In this document: piece after piece, positions 42,537 through 53,740 of the stretch
Position numbering within the stretch: the first letter of the stretch is position 1
Layout of the letters: the number at the start of each line of letters is the position of its first letter
Assembly (NCBI GenBank): GCA_030844895.1
Contig: CM061223.1
Span: 30,804,561-30,868,560, forward strand
DNA from: Ambrosia x helenae
Lineage: Eukaryota > Streptophyta > Magnoliopsida > Asterales > Asteraceae
Length of the DNA: 64,000 nt
Reading direction: 5' to 3'
The notes under the pieces: generated by a model
What the model saw: only the letters and a program-made list of their open reading frames with translations
What the model was told of the DNA's origin: nothing
Database searches by the model: none
Program-made: the position numbers and the translations under genes

Positions 42537-43343
42537 TTAACCTGGGAATGATCTTTCAGATGAGATCCCAGCAGTTATGTCAATGTGGTCAAAAGATCCA
42601 AAACTATTTGAACAAGTTGGTGAGTCTTGTCCTAATAGTGCTGTACTACCAGGAAGATAGTCATCAGCAGTTTTACCAGAATTTTGTAACTTTTTCTTTT
42701 GATCAATTTCTCTCTCAAAAGTAAGTAATCTCCCATGAAGTTTTGTAAGAGTGAGGGAGCTAAAATCTGGTGAAGATCTTAAGACTATTGAGTATGTTTC
42801 CCATTTATCAGGTAAAGACCTTAAAAATCTATGAAGCATAGATACAGTTGTATAGGTCTGACCATTTAGTTTTAGCTCAGATATTAATGAGGAAAATCTT
42901 TCAAATTGCTGAGTTAAAGTTTCCCCATTAATGTGAGCAAAAGTTTCATACTGTTGAGCCAAGATTTCTCTGGTGTTGGCAATCACCTCTTCAGTTCCTC
43001 CAAACTGTTCTTTTAGGCAGTCCCAAAGCTCTTTGGCACTATCACAATGTAATAGGCCAGAATAGATTTCATTTGGGAGTCCCATTGCCAACATAGAAAA
43101 AGCTTTTGCATCAAGCTCAAGTTTTAGGAAATCATCATCAGTATAGTCTTTTGGTTCTTTTGGAATCTCTTCCTTAGTTTCAAGATTTATGTTTACTGGT
43201 TTATGAGGACCATATATCACAGATCTCCAACAACCTGTGTTGGTTTGTGACAAGGTATGTGCCATTCTCTTTTGCCATATGTTATATTCATTTCTTACAA
43301 GCATGGCAGGTTTGGTGGCAGAACCAGTATTATGAGGATCCAT
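42537..43343 (-). CDS. gag: Sirevirus gag, N-terminal (capsid) part, ends at internal stop
   Basis: 268 aa from MDPHNTGSATKPAML. It contains the UBN2/retrotran-gag fold typical of copia gag: YNIWQKRMAHTL, AKELWDCLKEQFGG, LTQQFERFSSLISEL and LHRFLRSLPDKWE. The TAA at 42537-42539 stops the frame, but the same frame continues for the nucleocapsid half, so this is most simply a nonsense mutation in a single gag gene, or less likely a leaky stop. Confidence 0.9.
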   Translation of the reverse strand: MDPHNTGSATKPAMLVRNEYNIWQKRMAHTLSQTNTGCWRSVIYGPHKPVNINLETKEEIPKEPKDYTDDDFLKLELDAKAFSMLAMGLPNEIYSGLLHCDSAKELWDCLKEQFGGTEEVIANTREILAQQYETFAHINGETLTQQFERFSSLISELKLNGQTYTTVSMLHRFLRSLPDKWETYSIVLRSSPDFSSLTLTKLHGRLLTFEREIDQKKKLQNSGKTADDYLPGSTALLGQDSPTCSNSFGSFDHIDITAGISSERSFPG

Positions 43344-43485
43344 TTTAAAGAGTATTGATTTGTCAAATATCTCTTAAAGTGATGGATGTTGATAAAAGTG
43401 AGCTTATAATCCTTTATTGAATATCAATAAGAGCCTGTGTCTGATTCTCAATTTGTTAGATTGATATGTGATCAGATAAACCAGT

Positions 43486-43499
43486 GCTCTGATACCAAT
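43486..43499 (-). other. Primer-binding site of the Sirevirus
   Basis: ATTGGTATCAGAGC on the minus strand directly after the 5' LTR, complementary to initiator Met-tRNA. It fixes the element orientation. Confidence 0.9.
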
Positions 43500-44188
43500 T
43501 GTTGGATCAGTTAGCTGCTCTTTCAGTTGAACTTGCTAGTTGACACTTAAGTGTTTAGCAAGTTCTTGGTGAGTGTTAGCACAGCGGAATGTTTATAAGT
43601 TTATAGCTACACTTTATCAACAGGAGTTATTACTCCCCCTGGAATCAAGAACTAATAAATGAGAAGTGTTTATTGAGAATCTAAGTATTGAATGAGAATG
43701 AAACACTTTGGCAGATTCTCAATAAACACGAAATGGAAATAACAATAATAAGAGTTGAAGGATTTCTTGTATTAAAATCAATATCTAAAACAGAAGGATG
43801 AATCCTTCTATTTATAGACTTTACAAATACAGGAACCTTGCCAAAAAGCAAGTTCAGAAACAAGTTGCAGTCTTGGAACTTGTACATAAAGCAAAAAGAA
43901 ATACTAAAGTATTAAACTACTGATATACAAAGGCGGTGGAAAAGATCTTCTTCAAGTACTGATGAATGACAAACTACTGATGAGTAGTTTGTCTTCAGTA
44001 GTTCTTCAGTAGAAGTGTCTGGTTTGAACTTCAGAACTTCTGATGACTTCTTCTTCAGCACTTCTGAATCTCTTCTTCAGCAGTTTGATTCTTTGTCTTC
44101 AGCAGTTCCATACTTAGAGTATTTTGACAGAAAGTGAATTAGACTAAGGTTTGCAAAAGTGGTTTCACCAATCCTTTTTGTCCTAACA
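43500..44188 (-). mobile_element. 5' LTR of the Sirevirus (689 bp)
   Basis: Nearly identical to 32783-33481. I count four substitutions plus the 10-bp indel. A TATA-like ctataaatag lies on the minus strand at about 43807-43816. Confidence 0.95.
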
Positions 44189-44285
44189 GTAATTGTCCAT
44201 TGGTAGAAAATATGTTGAAAGATGGGACCTTCAGGAGTAATTTCGTTAGTTGGGACTGGTAGAGGTCAATAGCTCATAGTTGGGA

Positions 44286-46382
44286 TTTTTAAATCGAATA
44301 TACCTTTTTTCAAATCAATATTACTGATTAAAACTATACCTTATAAATATATTTTCAGTCTATAAAAGAAGAACCATATTACTAATTGAACACCATTGCT
44401 TAACCATAAAATAGAGTTTTTGGTTGTAATTTATTTTTATATATACATTTGTATGATAATTTGGTGTTGCATTTAAACGAGCCGCATGAGAGAGCCAGTG
44501 ATCCAATCAACGAGTGAGTCACAAACAAACAATCCTACCTTGGCTCGGACTTTGCTTATTTAAAAACTGAGTTGAAGCTGAAGTTGGGGCTAATTTTATT
44601 CTTTTAAAACCAAGCTGATTTCAAGCCAATTTTTTTTTTCAACTTAACTTAGAACAAGCTATAAACCGTAGTCTTTTTGAAAAGCCCTAGATTAATGCTC
44701 GTGTTCACTATATGCCACTAATGTGGCCATGCCTTATATAATTTTGTTTTCTCAACCAAATATTATGTCTCCAAACACATATATGTACATGCAACCTTAA
44801 ACTAATATGCAACGTCGTTGTGAAACTATCGCCAGACCATCTTAACACATGGTAATATAGATAATAGCGTAAAAACTAAATAGGTAAAATAACAAACAAA
44901 TAAATCTCACATACATGAATCCACACTTGATACTCCTTGGAATGAAAGATTCATGCTAAAACAACAAGGATAATGATCGGTTAGATTTTAGGAGAGACAT
45001 CCACAACTCAGTGCTTCCTTGTCCATGCTAAGAAACAACATTGTTAATCGCACCACATGAGGGGGTCTCTTACGATTAGCTTCCAGCGTGAGAATAAGTA
45101 TGTGTTATCTAAGAATGAGCTGAAAGTGGTTACTATTTATAGGCATGAGTTTCCCGCTTAAGAGCTTCCCTGGGCCTGGTCACCTTCTATTCTTGGTTGT
45201 GCTTCTCTCATTATCTTTGCTTTTGTAGGTAGACTTTACCCTTTTGGTTTATAAGACCACTTTATCCCTTACTAAAGGTGGCTGATGAGTTCAGATTGGT
45301 TGTTTTTAAACCGACTGATGAGTTCCGAGTTATTTTTATCTACGTTTCAACAGGAATTTTCGTGATGTTGTTTCTAAGTGGGCTGGTTGTTTTAAACGTC
45401 TTTTATGTTCATCTCTAGATAAACCATTTGTGACGTGTTTTTTATGTATGTTTAAGCCTACTCTATGTAGTGCATGGCTGCCGTGTTTATTTCTATATAT
45501 GTTTTGGTACAAATTTTGTTCGAATAACTTGGATTTCATATACAAGGATGCAACCTTTCCGCGACTTTCGAATAGATCACCCCACATGGGATTTTTATCC
45601 TCGTGATTAGGATTTGCTTATTTTTATCTACGTTTCAAACGCACTCCAAAGCATCGGTGATAATACACTAGTTTATCAATAAATGAAAACCTAAATTTTC
45701 AACCGGTTAGATTTAATGAAGTATGCAATTAAAAAAAAAAAAAGTTTTCAACCGGTTGTTTCACCCACATGGCCAAAACAGAGCACTGAGAGTGATCGAG
45801 GCATGGATGCGGGTAGGATGTACGACAACAATGTCACCGTTGTTGCTTCTAGGGTGTGCGGCATTGGATTGAAGGAACGGGTTGGCTATGTTTTTCAATA
45901 CATATGACTGTTGGGTGGTTTTTTCAAAACCAAATGGAAAAGGGTACTTGATGGTTTTGCCCCTATCAAATAGGGTAAGTGATTATATGTTTTGAGTAAA
46001 AATATTTTGGGTTTGTGTATTAGATAAATGGGTAAGGATAGATGATAGTGTAAGGGTTATGCCCCTAGTACCCTAAAAGGATTCACAATAGGTTCTCAAT
46101 TCTCGTTTACATAATTACATTCAAAATTATTATATGTTCTTTCTCTCATTTTCAATTAATTAATAATTTTATACCTTTATCATTACCTCTTCTCTCTACA
46201 TCACTCAAAACCACTTTAAAAAAATGTTAAAAAATAAATACGGAGAAATAGTGTCTTCCCAAATATACAGTGAACAGTAACATTTTCTCTCTCCCCATTC
46301 ACAATCACTTCCTAAAATATAAATAATTCACTCACAAATACATGCAAAACCTGATGTGAATGCACTTAGAAAGCCCGTTTAA
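44286..46382. other. No gene recognised
   Basis: AT-rich sequence. The word atttttatctacgtttcaa occurs at 45334 and 45616. The open frame 45336-45587 (minus) has no recognised domain. No terminal repeats were found. Confidence 0.45.
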
Positions 46383-47836
46383 TTATAGCTTTGGTTATTT
46401 ACACACCCCATCCCCTCATACGCCACTTTTATGGCTATACGGGGCGTATAGGGTCCAATCATTTATGTCAAGGGAATGTTTTGTTAGGAAGCTGGACATA
46501 TACACCACTTATAGGTCTATGTGAAGCGTATAAAGTGTTGTATATGTATAGCTTTTTTTACAAATATTTTTTACAATATCTATATGGGGTGCATAGAATT
46601 ATAAGTAGCATAATGATCTTGTTTTTCTACAAACATTTTTATAAAATACCTAAATGAGGCGTATATACCTCTATAAGTGGTGAATATGTCTAGCTTTTTA
46701 CAATCATTTTTATACAATAGTTATATGGGGCATTATAGGTTTAGTCTTGGTTTTTTACGCAATATCTATATGGGGCATACAAGTATACTTTTTTTTTAGA
46801 ACAATTTTATACAATATCTAAATGGGGCATATAGGTCTAGTTGTTTTTCTTACAAACATTCTAATACAATATCTATGTGGAGCATATAGGTCTATATTGA
46901 GCATATAGGTCAATTTTTATGCAAACATTTTTTGCTACACTCATATGCTTGTATGAGGCCTATACGAGACATATCCTACACCCATAGGTCTATAGAAGAC
47001 CTATACTAAACTCATATATAAGGTCTATATGGGACTTATACAACACCTATAGTAGGCTATACAATACTACATGATATGATACTATAGTACGTTATCAATA
47101 CGTATATCACACCCGTAAGCTTATAGGGGACATATCTTACCTCCCAGTCCTATACGAGACATGTACTAAACCCATAGGCCAACATGAGACCTATACTATA
47201 CTCTTAAGCATATATTAGGCCTATATAGGACCTATCCTACCCCTATAGGCCTATACAAGACCTATACTACAACTATGGGCCTATACAAAACCTATACTAC
47301 ACTTATAGGCCTATCTGATACCTATCCTACACCCATATGCCTATACGGGATCTATACTAAACCCACACTAGACTATATGATCCAATACGATACTTATACT
47401 ACACCAATAAGCATATACATGACCTATACTACACTCATAGGTCTATACATGACGTATACTACACTCATGTAAGGTCTATACGAGACCTATACTGCATCTA
47501 CAGGCATATACGAGACCTATACTGCATCTACATGCATATACGAGACCTATACTACACTCGTAGGCCTATACGGGACCTATCATACCCCTATTGTAGACTA
47601 TACGGTACAATACGATACTATAGTACATTATCAATATCTATATTACACCTATAGGCCTATATATGACCTATACTACACACATTGGCCATATGAGGTCTAC
47701 ATGGGACTGTTACTACTCTTGTATGCTTATACTAGACCTATATTGCACCCATAGGATTATACGAGACCTATACTATACTTATAGGCATATATATGGCCGG
47801 TACGGGACTTGTACTACACCCATAAGCCTATATAAG
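46383..47836. repeat. CCTATAC-type repeat array, left part
   Basis: The first about 550 bp (46430-46930) consist of about 60-70-bp units such as acaatatctatatggggcat + ataggtctag + T-run. From about 46930 the units become about 30 bp (ctataggcctatacaagacc + tatactacaa) mixed with 41-bp versions that contain an extra tatatgaggcc. A spacer-like segment (actatatgatacaatacg, actatagtac, tatcaatac) recurs near 47050, 47370 and 47595. The LTR nest inserted at gtcta (47837-47841). Confidence 0.85.
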
Positions 47837-47886
47837 GTCTATGATGTGCCCGTATTTACAGATGTTTTACATGTGTACTTGTCACC

Positions 47887-50136
47887 TGATGTGCCATCAT
47901 TTACACATATAAAACATGCATAATTAGTCTCATAATAAGGTAAAATTGGGCTTAAATTGGTAATTAAAGCTATTTAATCATCCCTATTTGTATTTTTCAG
48001 GAAATCGGAGCTCCAACCCGAAAAGAGATGATTTTCGGGTGAAAACAGCTAAAACTGGAGATTCCTGGAGATACGATACTCGAAGCATGTTCCAAGGATG
48101 TGTAAAGACCTTCTCGGGGCTTAAACGATGATAAAATTGACCCGAGGATGACCAAGCACGCCCATGCTTAGTGGGACAAGGGCCCCACACACTAGAAGAC
48201 AAAGTAACCAACTTGGGGGACAAAAACAGCTGTTGTCACCTGCATGCCCGTTCTCACTCTTTGGCACGCCTGTGCAAGACACAAAGTACAAACCAAACAG
48301 ATCTTGTAGCAACAAAACGTACGTGGGGCAGGTGCACGGGCTTTCCCACCTCTGGTGCATGGTCGTTCTTGCCCTGATTAGCTTATAAATAGCAAGCTCA
48401 ACTCAATCATTTGGTGTGCCTTCTTAGGTCAACTTCCAAGCTTCTTGCAGAGTTCCTAGGGTCTTGTGGGAGAACTTAGGGCCATCCTAACATCTCTACA
48501 AGGTTAGGATCCATCCTACCTTGGTTTCTTGGCTGAGAATGGTACTGTAGGAGTAGCTTACATGTAATAAACGTCGAGGGTCGTGAGGATCGTATTTGAT
48601 GCATTGGATCAAGGAAGTTGAAGGCTTGTCTATGAGTTGAAGACCTCCATGTTCTTATGTTGATTATCTATTTATGGTTGTATCCATCTAGTATTCTTCA
48701 TATCTGTTCAATTTATTAGACTTTTTTATATTATTAGTAGTTTATTTTTAGTTATTTTGGTGTGTTTATCTTATTAACTAATTCTTGTTTGTTTATCTTT
48801 TGTGACAGGTTCCATTTGTGGTTAACTTAAAAAACCTGAAAATCAACCTAAACTTAACTTGTAAAACAAACTATCATGGGGTTCATACGGCTTCTGGTAG
48901 TCCCGAGCTAGATCAAAGGCAAGGAAACCGGTAGCGAGACAGATCCTTTGGGTTTCTGATATCCAAACCGGGTTCTAAGTAATGGCTTATAAAATGGACT
49001 AGATCTAGGTGACAAGTTTCTGGTTCCATACCAGGTGTGTGAGTGATTTTCTTGGCAAAGGGAGTATTCCCTACGGGTGCACCAGTGATCTTCGGATTGC
49101 ACACCTTTAGGATTATTTTCCACCTTTGTTAAGGATTTCATTCACAAGTCTTCGGGGTTAAGGGTTGAACTTGTTAAGTCAATTAATAACTAAACCAAAC
49201 TTATATTTACCTGATCAATAAATATTTAAGTTGTTACTTTTAAAGATAAATAAAAAAAGGATACTTTATCCAATTCTCGTTACTGCAAAGCCGTTAACTT
49301 TTTAGAGGGCCCCCCGTCACACATGATGATGGTATGTGAGATCCTTCGGTATGGAAAGCGAGAGTTGAGAGAGGTGAAAAGGATTCCCGGTCAGAATTAA
49401 GCCTCTATATTAATTTAAGAAGGTAAATTAGACAACCTAATGCTTAAACGAGTGGTTTTGCGGTAGTTTGGGAAGTGCCTAACAAGAAGGATTCAAACTT
49501 TCCAATAAGCTACATGACTTGTGTGCGTTAAGTTCGACGACACTTGTCAATCAGGAGAAGACGGGCCTACGTACCAACAGTCCGACAACACCTTTATGGG
49601 GACTTGTACAATTCCCCTGTGCGTGACCCATAGAATTGCCAAAACAACTCTAAAGGGATCATTCAAAACATGTTCTCCTCATCAATAACTAAATCTACTA
49701 CTACTTTTAATAATTAGCCTACTTATTTAGAGGGTCCCGAGACTTGCATGTTTTCTAAACCTACCATTTTTATCTTTTATTTTAAAACCAAAACCTTTTT
49801 CAAAGACTATTTTTCTTTTAAAACCCCTCCGTTTTATTCTCTTTTCAAAACCCGATTAATAAAAGTGATGAAAGGTTAAGTAGGGAAAAGTGTGTTCTCT
49901 GTAATACGATACTCAGTATTTACCCTAGAAACCTATACTATACACGTCAGGTTCTCTGCCTATGTGTTGGTTTTAGCTTCTAAGTAATTATCGTTTACTT
50001 ATAAATTTAAAACTTGTTAACGGTTTAGTAAAAATTCCCTTTTTTTCCCCAAAACCAAGGTTTTGAAATTGAAACATCAACTTTTTGGCACCGGAAAAAA
50101 TGATAACTTTTCTAATTACTAAAACCAGGCGCATCA
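47887..50136. mobile_element. Solo LTR D inserted in LTR A
   Basis: A 2,250-bp unit from tgatgtgccatcatttac to ctaaaaccaggcgcatca, flanked by perfect 5-bp duplications tcacc (47882-47886, 50137-50141). It is of the same superfamily as A (shared tail: actcagtatttaccctag, aacctatactatacacg, attatcgtttacttataaat) but clearly diverged from it. TATA-like cttataaatagc at about 48381. The frames at 47984-48388 and 48908-49141 have no family match. Confidence 0.8.
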
Positions 50137-50750
50137 TCACCCTTTTGCACCAAAATCATGCTATTATCGTAGGTAAACACGACAAAATCCTTTATATATG
50201 ATAAATGCAGTTTTTTGGAACTAAAAGCACAAAGGAGTGAAAAAATCACAAAAGATGAAGAATTGAGGACTTTGAAGGCAACACCATATGTTGCACGGCC
50301 GTGCACTAGTCCCTAGTCAACAAATCAACAATTCCGAGTCAACCAAAAGGGAAAAGTCAACATGCACGGGCGTGCACCCCCACGCGTACAACCCACCCAC
50401 AGCGTCACAGAAGCTTCTAGAACTAATCAAGAATGCCAAAAGTGGTGTCACATGGCATGCACGGGCATGCACTAAGTGTGCATGGGAGTGCAACTTAACT
50501 GCCAATGACAAGCTCTAGAAGAAAGGACTCCCAATGCAAACAGACATTACCTGGCTACCGTGCTGGGGCGTGCAGGACCTGCTATAAATAGAGGTGCTTA
50601 TCACGCATTTGGATCATCCCATTCTATCCATAGAATCCCTCATTTCATTTTTTTCTCTCACCAGGGGGCTCTCTAGTCCCCAAATCATCCTTCTAAGGTT
50701 CTTGAGTGACCTTTGAAGTTCGGGATCATTCCATAAACAATTGTAGTAGC

Positions 50751-53108
50751 CTACCATTGAGAAAAACAATTGGAGGCCGCTGGCGGAGGGCCAAGTTTCT
50801 TGTTTGGAGGCGTTCGTTGACCGGTTTTACTATCCGGACCTCGTGAGCGCGCCACAACCTTTCTATGCGACTGGTGAGTCTAGTATCAATCCTTTGCTCA
50901 CTAGTATTTTTGGCAATGACTCTGATTCCTCAGTAGAGATTGTGCAACCTTTGAAGGCGTCTGCGGGGTGTGGACGTTGGAAACACGCTACGCGGAAGCA
51001 TAAGTATTCAGTGAAGGTGCCTGTTTCTGACTCGTATTCTTCCGTTTCAGTGGGAGAAGTCATCAAGGGTCGGCGCCGCAGGAAAGACGGGCCCGCGTCC
51101 GAGGATGAGGACGAGGACGACTCTTCTAAGTTGCAGAAGAGGAAGAGACGTGCTACCGGTGCCACTGCTAGCAGCGCCGGGGTATCAAAGGGTGTGTCCA
51201 GCACGCCAGCTGGCGATGAGGGAGTTATCTCTCCTGACACAGTTTCAGCCCCCAAGGGAGCATCTGAGGATGCTAGCAAGGGGAAGTCTCCCTTTGCCGG
51301 TGGGGGGGGGGCGCAGGAGGGGGTTGCGCCGATATTTCCAGTGGGCATTGGCGCTGCCCCTACTCGTCAGCCTTTGTTTCAAAAGCTAATCAAGAAGAAG
51401 GCGCCTGGTAAGTGTTTCTCCGTTATTTTTCTAAGTACTTTTGCCTTTGTCTTTCTTTTAATCCTGTTTTGTTTTCCCTTTTCAGTTGCGTCAAAGATTG
51501 TTCCTACTCCTCCTCCTACGTCTCCATCCGCGGAGGCGGCTAGGGTGGAGGAAGAAAGGCTCTGGAGGGAAGAAGAAGAGGCGCGCAAACAGGCGGAGGC
51601 CGATGAAGCCTTTCGGAGGGCTGAGGCTGAGAAGATAGCGGCTGCCGATGAAGCTAAGCGAAAGGCTGAGGCAGCAGAACGAGCTGAGGCGGAGCGTCTT
51701 CGCAGGAGCGCGGTGAAGTTGAAGCTCAGGGAGTGACTCATGAGACTGGTGGTTTTGAGAGGGCACTCCAGGGGGCAGGGGCCACTGGTGGTGGTAGTGG
51801 CTCGCACCAAACTCGGCGCGAGTTCTCGAGGGTTGGCAGCAAGGAACCGTCAGGGGCCTATGACGGTTCTTGCTGGACTGGTGGCGACGCCATCTGGCGT
51901 CCTCGCTGGGTGGTCAGGGAGAACACATTATTCTCCAACTCCCTGGCCGCGGAGGAGTTTGTGAGTGAGGTGGTGCCTCCCTATGAGCGCACACACCAGG
52001 ATACATTGAGTCGCCCTGAACTGATGGCAGCTTTGTGTGTGAATCAGGCGACTCAACTGTCTATGATGGACTCGTTGCGCCGTCGGGACGCGGCGGTGCA
52101 ACGTGATATGGAGTACTTGGAGGCGGAGAAGGCAGGCCTTGCTGAAAAAGAGGCTGCCTACAAAGCTGAAATTTCCAAGTACCGTCGCCGCGCCCATGAT
52201 GCAGAGGCTAAAGCTCTTAAGCTTGAAGAGGAGGCGGTGGCGGATAGGCGCAAATGGTCAGAGTCTTGGAAGAAGACCAACGCTGAAATCATGCGCTTGA
52301 AGGAGACTCTGGCTGAAGCGCAGCAGGAAGGGCGGGTGACTACCCGGAAGTTAGAAGAGACTTGCAAGGCCCTCTCCGAGAGGACTGTTCTGTTTGTGGA
52401 GAAGCGCAAGGAGCTCGAGTCCAAAGATGCTGATCTTATCAAGGCTACCGAGCGTGTCTCTTTTCTGGAGCAGGAGAGGGTCCAAATCCTTAATGCCAAA
52501 GAGGATTTGGAGCAAGATCTCGAGTCTGCGGAGCAGGCTCGCGCCGCGGCTATCACAGTATGTGAGGCGGCCCAGCAACTGTTGGACCAGGCGGTTGCTG
52601 TCCAGACCCAGATGCAAGACTCCATCCGCTGGTTGATGACTGAGGGAATGGATGGGGTAAGTCTTGATGCCTTTCTTATTGTTAACCTTGTATTTATTAT
52701 GTTGATTTGCTAACTTTGATTTTTCCGCAGGTCTTTAAGAGATTCTGGCAGGAGCCCAAGTTGGGCGACCAAGTTGCTGCAATTGCTGCCAGCGCCCAAG
52801 CCTATGGGTATGGCGAGGGTTATGAGGATGGCTTCTTGGCGGCCCGGAATGAAGGGTGTCTTGACCTCGCGGAGCATTATGGGAAGCCTTTGAAGGAGGA
52901 ATATGAGGCGGAGCTGCTCAAGTTCGAGAAGATTGACTTCCCCATCCTTCAAGTGATTGCGGACTGTAATCGCAATGCGGACCCTCCTGCTGCCCTCAAG
53001 TACTTCATAGAAAGATCTGATGAACTTGCACGGGAGGCGGAGCAAAGGCCCAAGAGGAGATGCGCAAGAAGGCTTCTGGCGAAGGTCCTTCTACTTTGTC
53101 TGATGAGT
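50751..53108 (+). pseudogene. Antisense additional ORF (aORF) of the Tat element, 5'-truncated
   Basis: A spliced, opposite-strand gene between pol and the missing 3' LTR. Exons run from about 50751 to 51407, 51486 to about 52656 and 52731-53108; introns 51408-51485 (GTAAGT...CAG) and 52657-52730 (GTAAGT...GCAG) join codons correctly. The content fits the C-terminal half of 'putative gypsy-type transposase' aORF proteins of Tat elements: an opening acidic/basic region (CLEAFVDRFYYPDL), a long coiled coil (KLEEEAVADRRKWSESWKK, VSFLEQERVQILNAKEDLEQ) and a final GYGEGYEDGFLAARNEG domain. The conserved N-terminal domain is absent. Frame breaks at about 51733 and 53046. Function unknown in the family. 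Confidence 0.7.
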
Positions 53109-53129
53109 AGGCGCTTGCATGTCTTGTAA

Positions 53130-53740
53130 TTACTTATGTAAATATGAAAAGGGTTTTTAATTCCCTTAAGCTAATGAAAAATTTTGTGGTTTGTTATATC
53201 GTGTTCACTTTTTTCGCTCTAACTTTTGTGCACTTATTTAACCAAGTCGTCACCCGGTGTGTAAGTAGAGGTTAGGGCGCGCGTCCGGCTAGACAGTCGG
53301 TGTCAAAGTGAATACTTCTGCCTTGAAGACTGTAGCGTGGCACGACTTGTGCCAGAGGGTCCGAGTTGGACGCGTGATTGCCTTGCCTAGAAGACCATAG
53401 ACTTCGCTTCTATGTGATGTGCACTTCCTTTGTCCGACTTGTATATTACAAGTCTAGAAGACAAGTTCAACGCATACACGTTTCGCGCGTCAGTTAAGTC
53501 CGGCAAGTAAACCTGTCTTGAAGACCATGGGGTGCTGTGTTTGACGCCAGTTTGTGCAAGTCCGACGTACTCGAGGCGCGTCTTGAAGACTTGCACGGCG
53601 TTGATAGTCAACAGCGTTGGTCCGACGAAGGTTTTGTCCAAGTCTTGAAGATCCTGGCGCGGAAAAGACAAGTAGAAGTGCAGATATAGGAAGCCATTTT
53701 TCATTGATAAGGATGGCATGTGTAGCCATTTTACAAATTT
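53130..53740. other. Spacer between antisense ORF and pol with CTTGAAGAC words
   Basis: (c)ttgaagac(c/t) or tagaagac recurs at about 53321, 53387, 53454, 53517, 53582 and 53644, roughly every 65 bp, with gtccgac, cgcgcgt and caagt words. No coding frame. It probably holds both 3' ends of the convergent pol and aORF transcripts (attaataa-type AT-rich stretch near 53165). Confidence 0.55.

Larger units (their letters stand above)
32783..44188 (-). mobile_element. Sirevirus-type Ty1/copia retrotransposon, near-complete
   Basis: An 11.4-kb element flanked by a perfect 5-bp duplication gtaat (32778-32782, 44189-44193). On the minus strand the order is 5' LTR, primer-binding site, gag with two zinc knuckles, pol (PR-IN-RT-RH), spacer, an extra ORF, polypurine tract and 3' LTR. 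Gag-pol plus a third ORF is the Sirevirus (SIRE1/Maximus) layout. The LTRs differ by four substitutions and one 10-bp indel, so insertion is recent. Defects seen are one in-frame stop in gag and one frame change near the end of the third ORF. It inserted in an older long-TIR element. Confidence 0.93.
31896..44285. mobile_element. Long-TIR element (about 1 kb), split by the Sirevirus
   Basis: The left arm from 31896 (gtcccaactaacagttatt ... tggtcccaccttttaatata ... gatgatgtgccatagttg) is matched in inverse by 44285 back to 44194 (agttgggactggtagag, gggacct) and, on the other side of the Sirevirus, by 32780-32690 (catgtggttgcgtgac, gcaaatacgtgg). The TIR is therefore about 160-180 bp. The interior is low complexity: CCACCATCA repeats (32100-32430) and (CT)n (32483-32504). 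No transposase, and no clear target duplication. Confidence 0.65.

Noticed and set aside
45336..45587. 83-aa minus ORF
   Set aside because: No domain, no neighbouring exon signals; chance frame.
47275..47472. Open frames with repeating peptides such as GLYMTYTTLI (also 62627-62869)
   Set aside because: The DNA unit is 30 bp (ten codons), so any stop-free frame repeats automatically. No start or promoter context.
46930..47830. CRISPR-like look of short regularly repeated units
   Set aside because: Units are directly adjacent and degenerate, with no unique spacers, in a plant nuclear genome; it is a satellite-like array.
48164..48388. ORFs of 68-79 aa on both strands in LTR D
   Set aside because: They lie within the LTR U3/R region and have no recognisable family.
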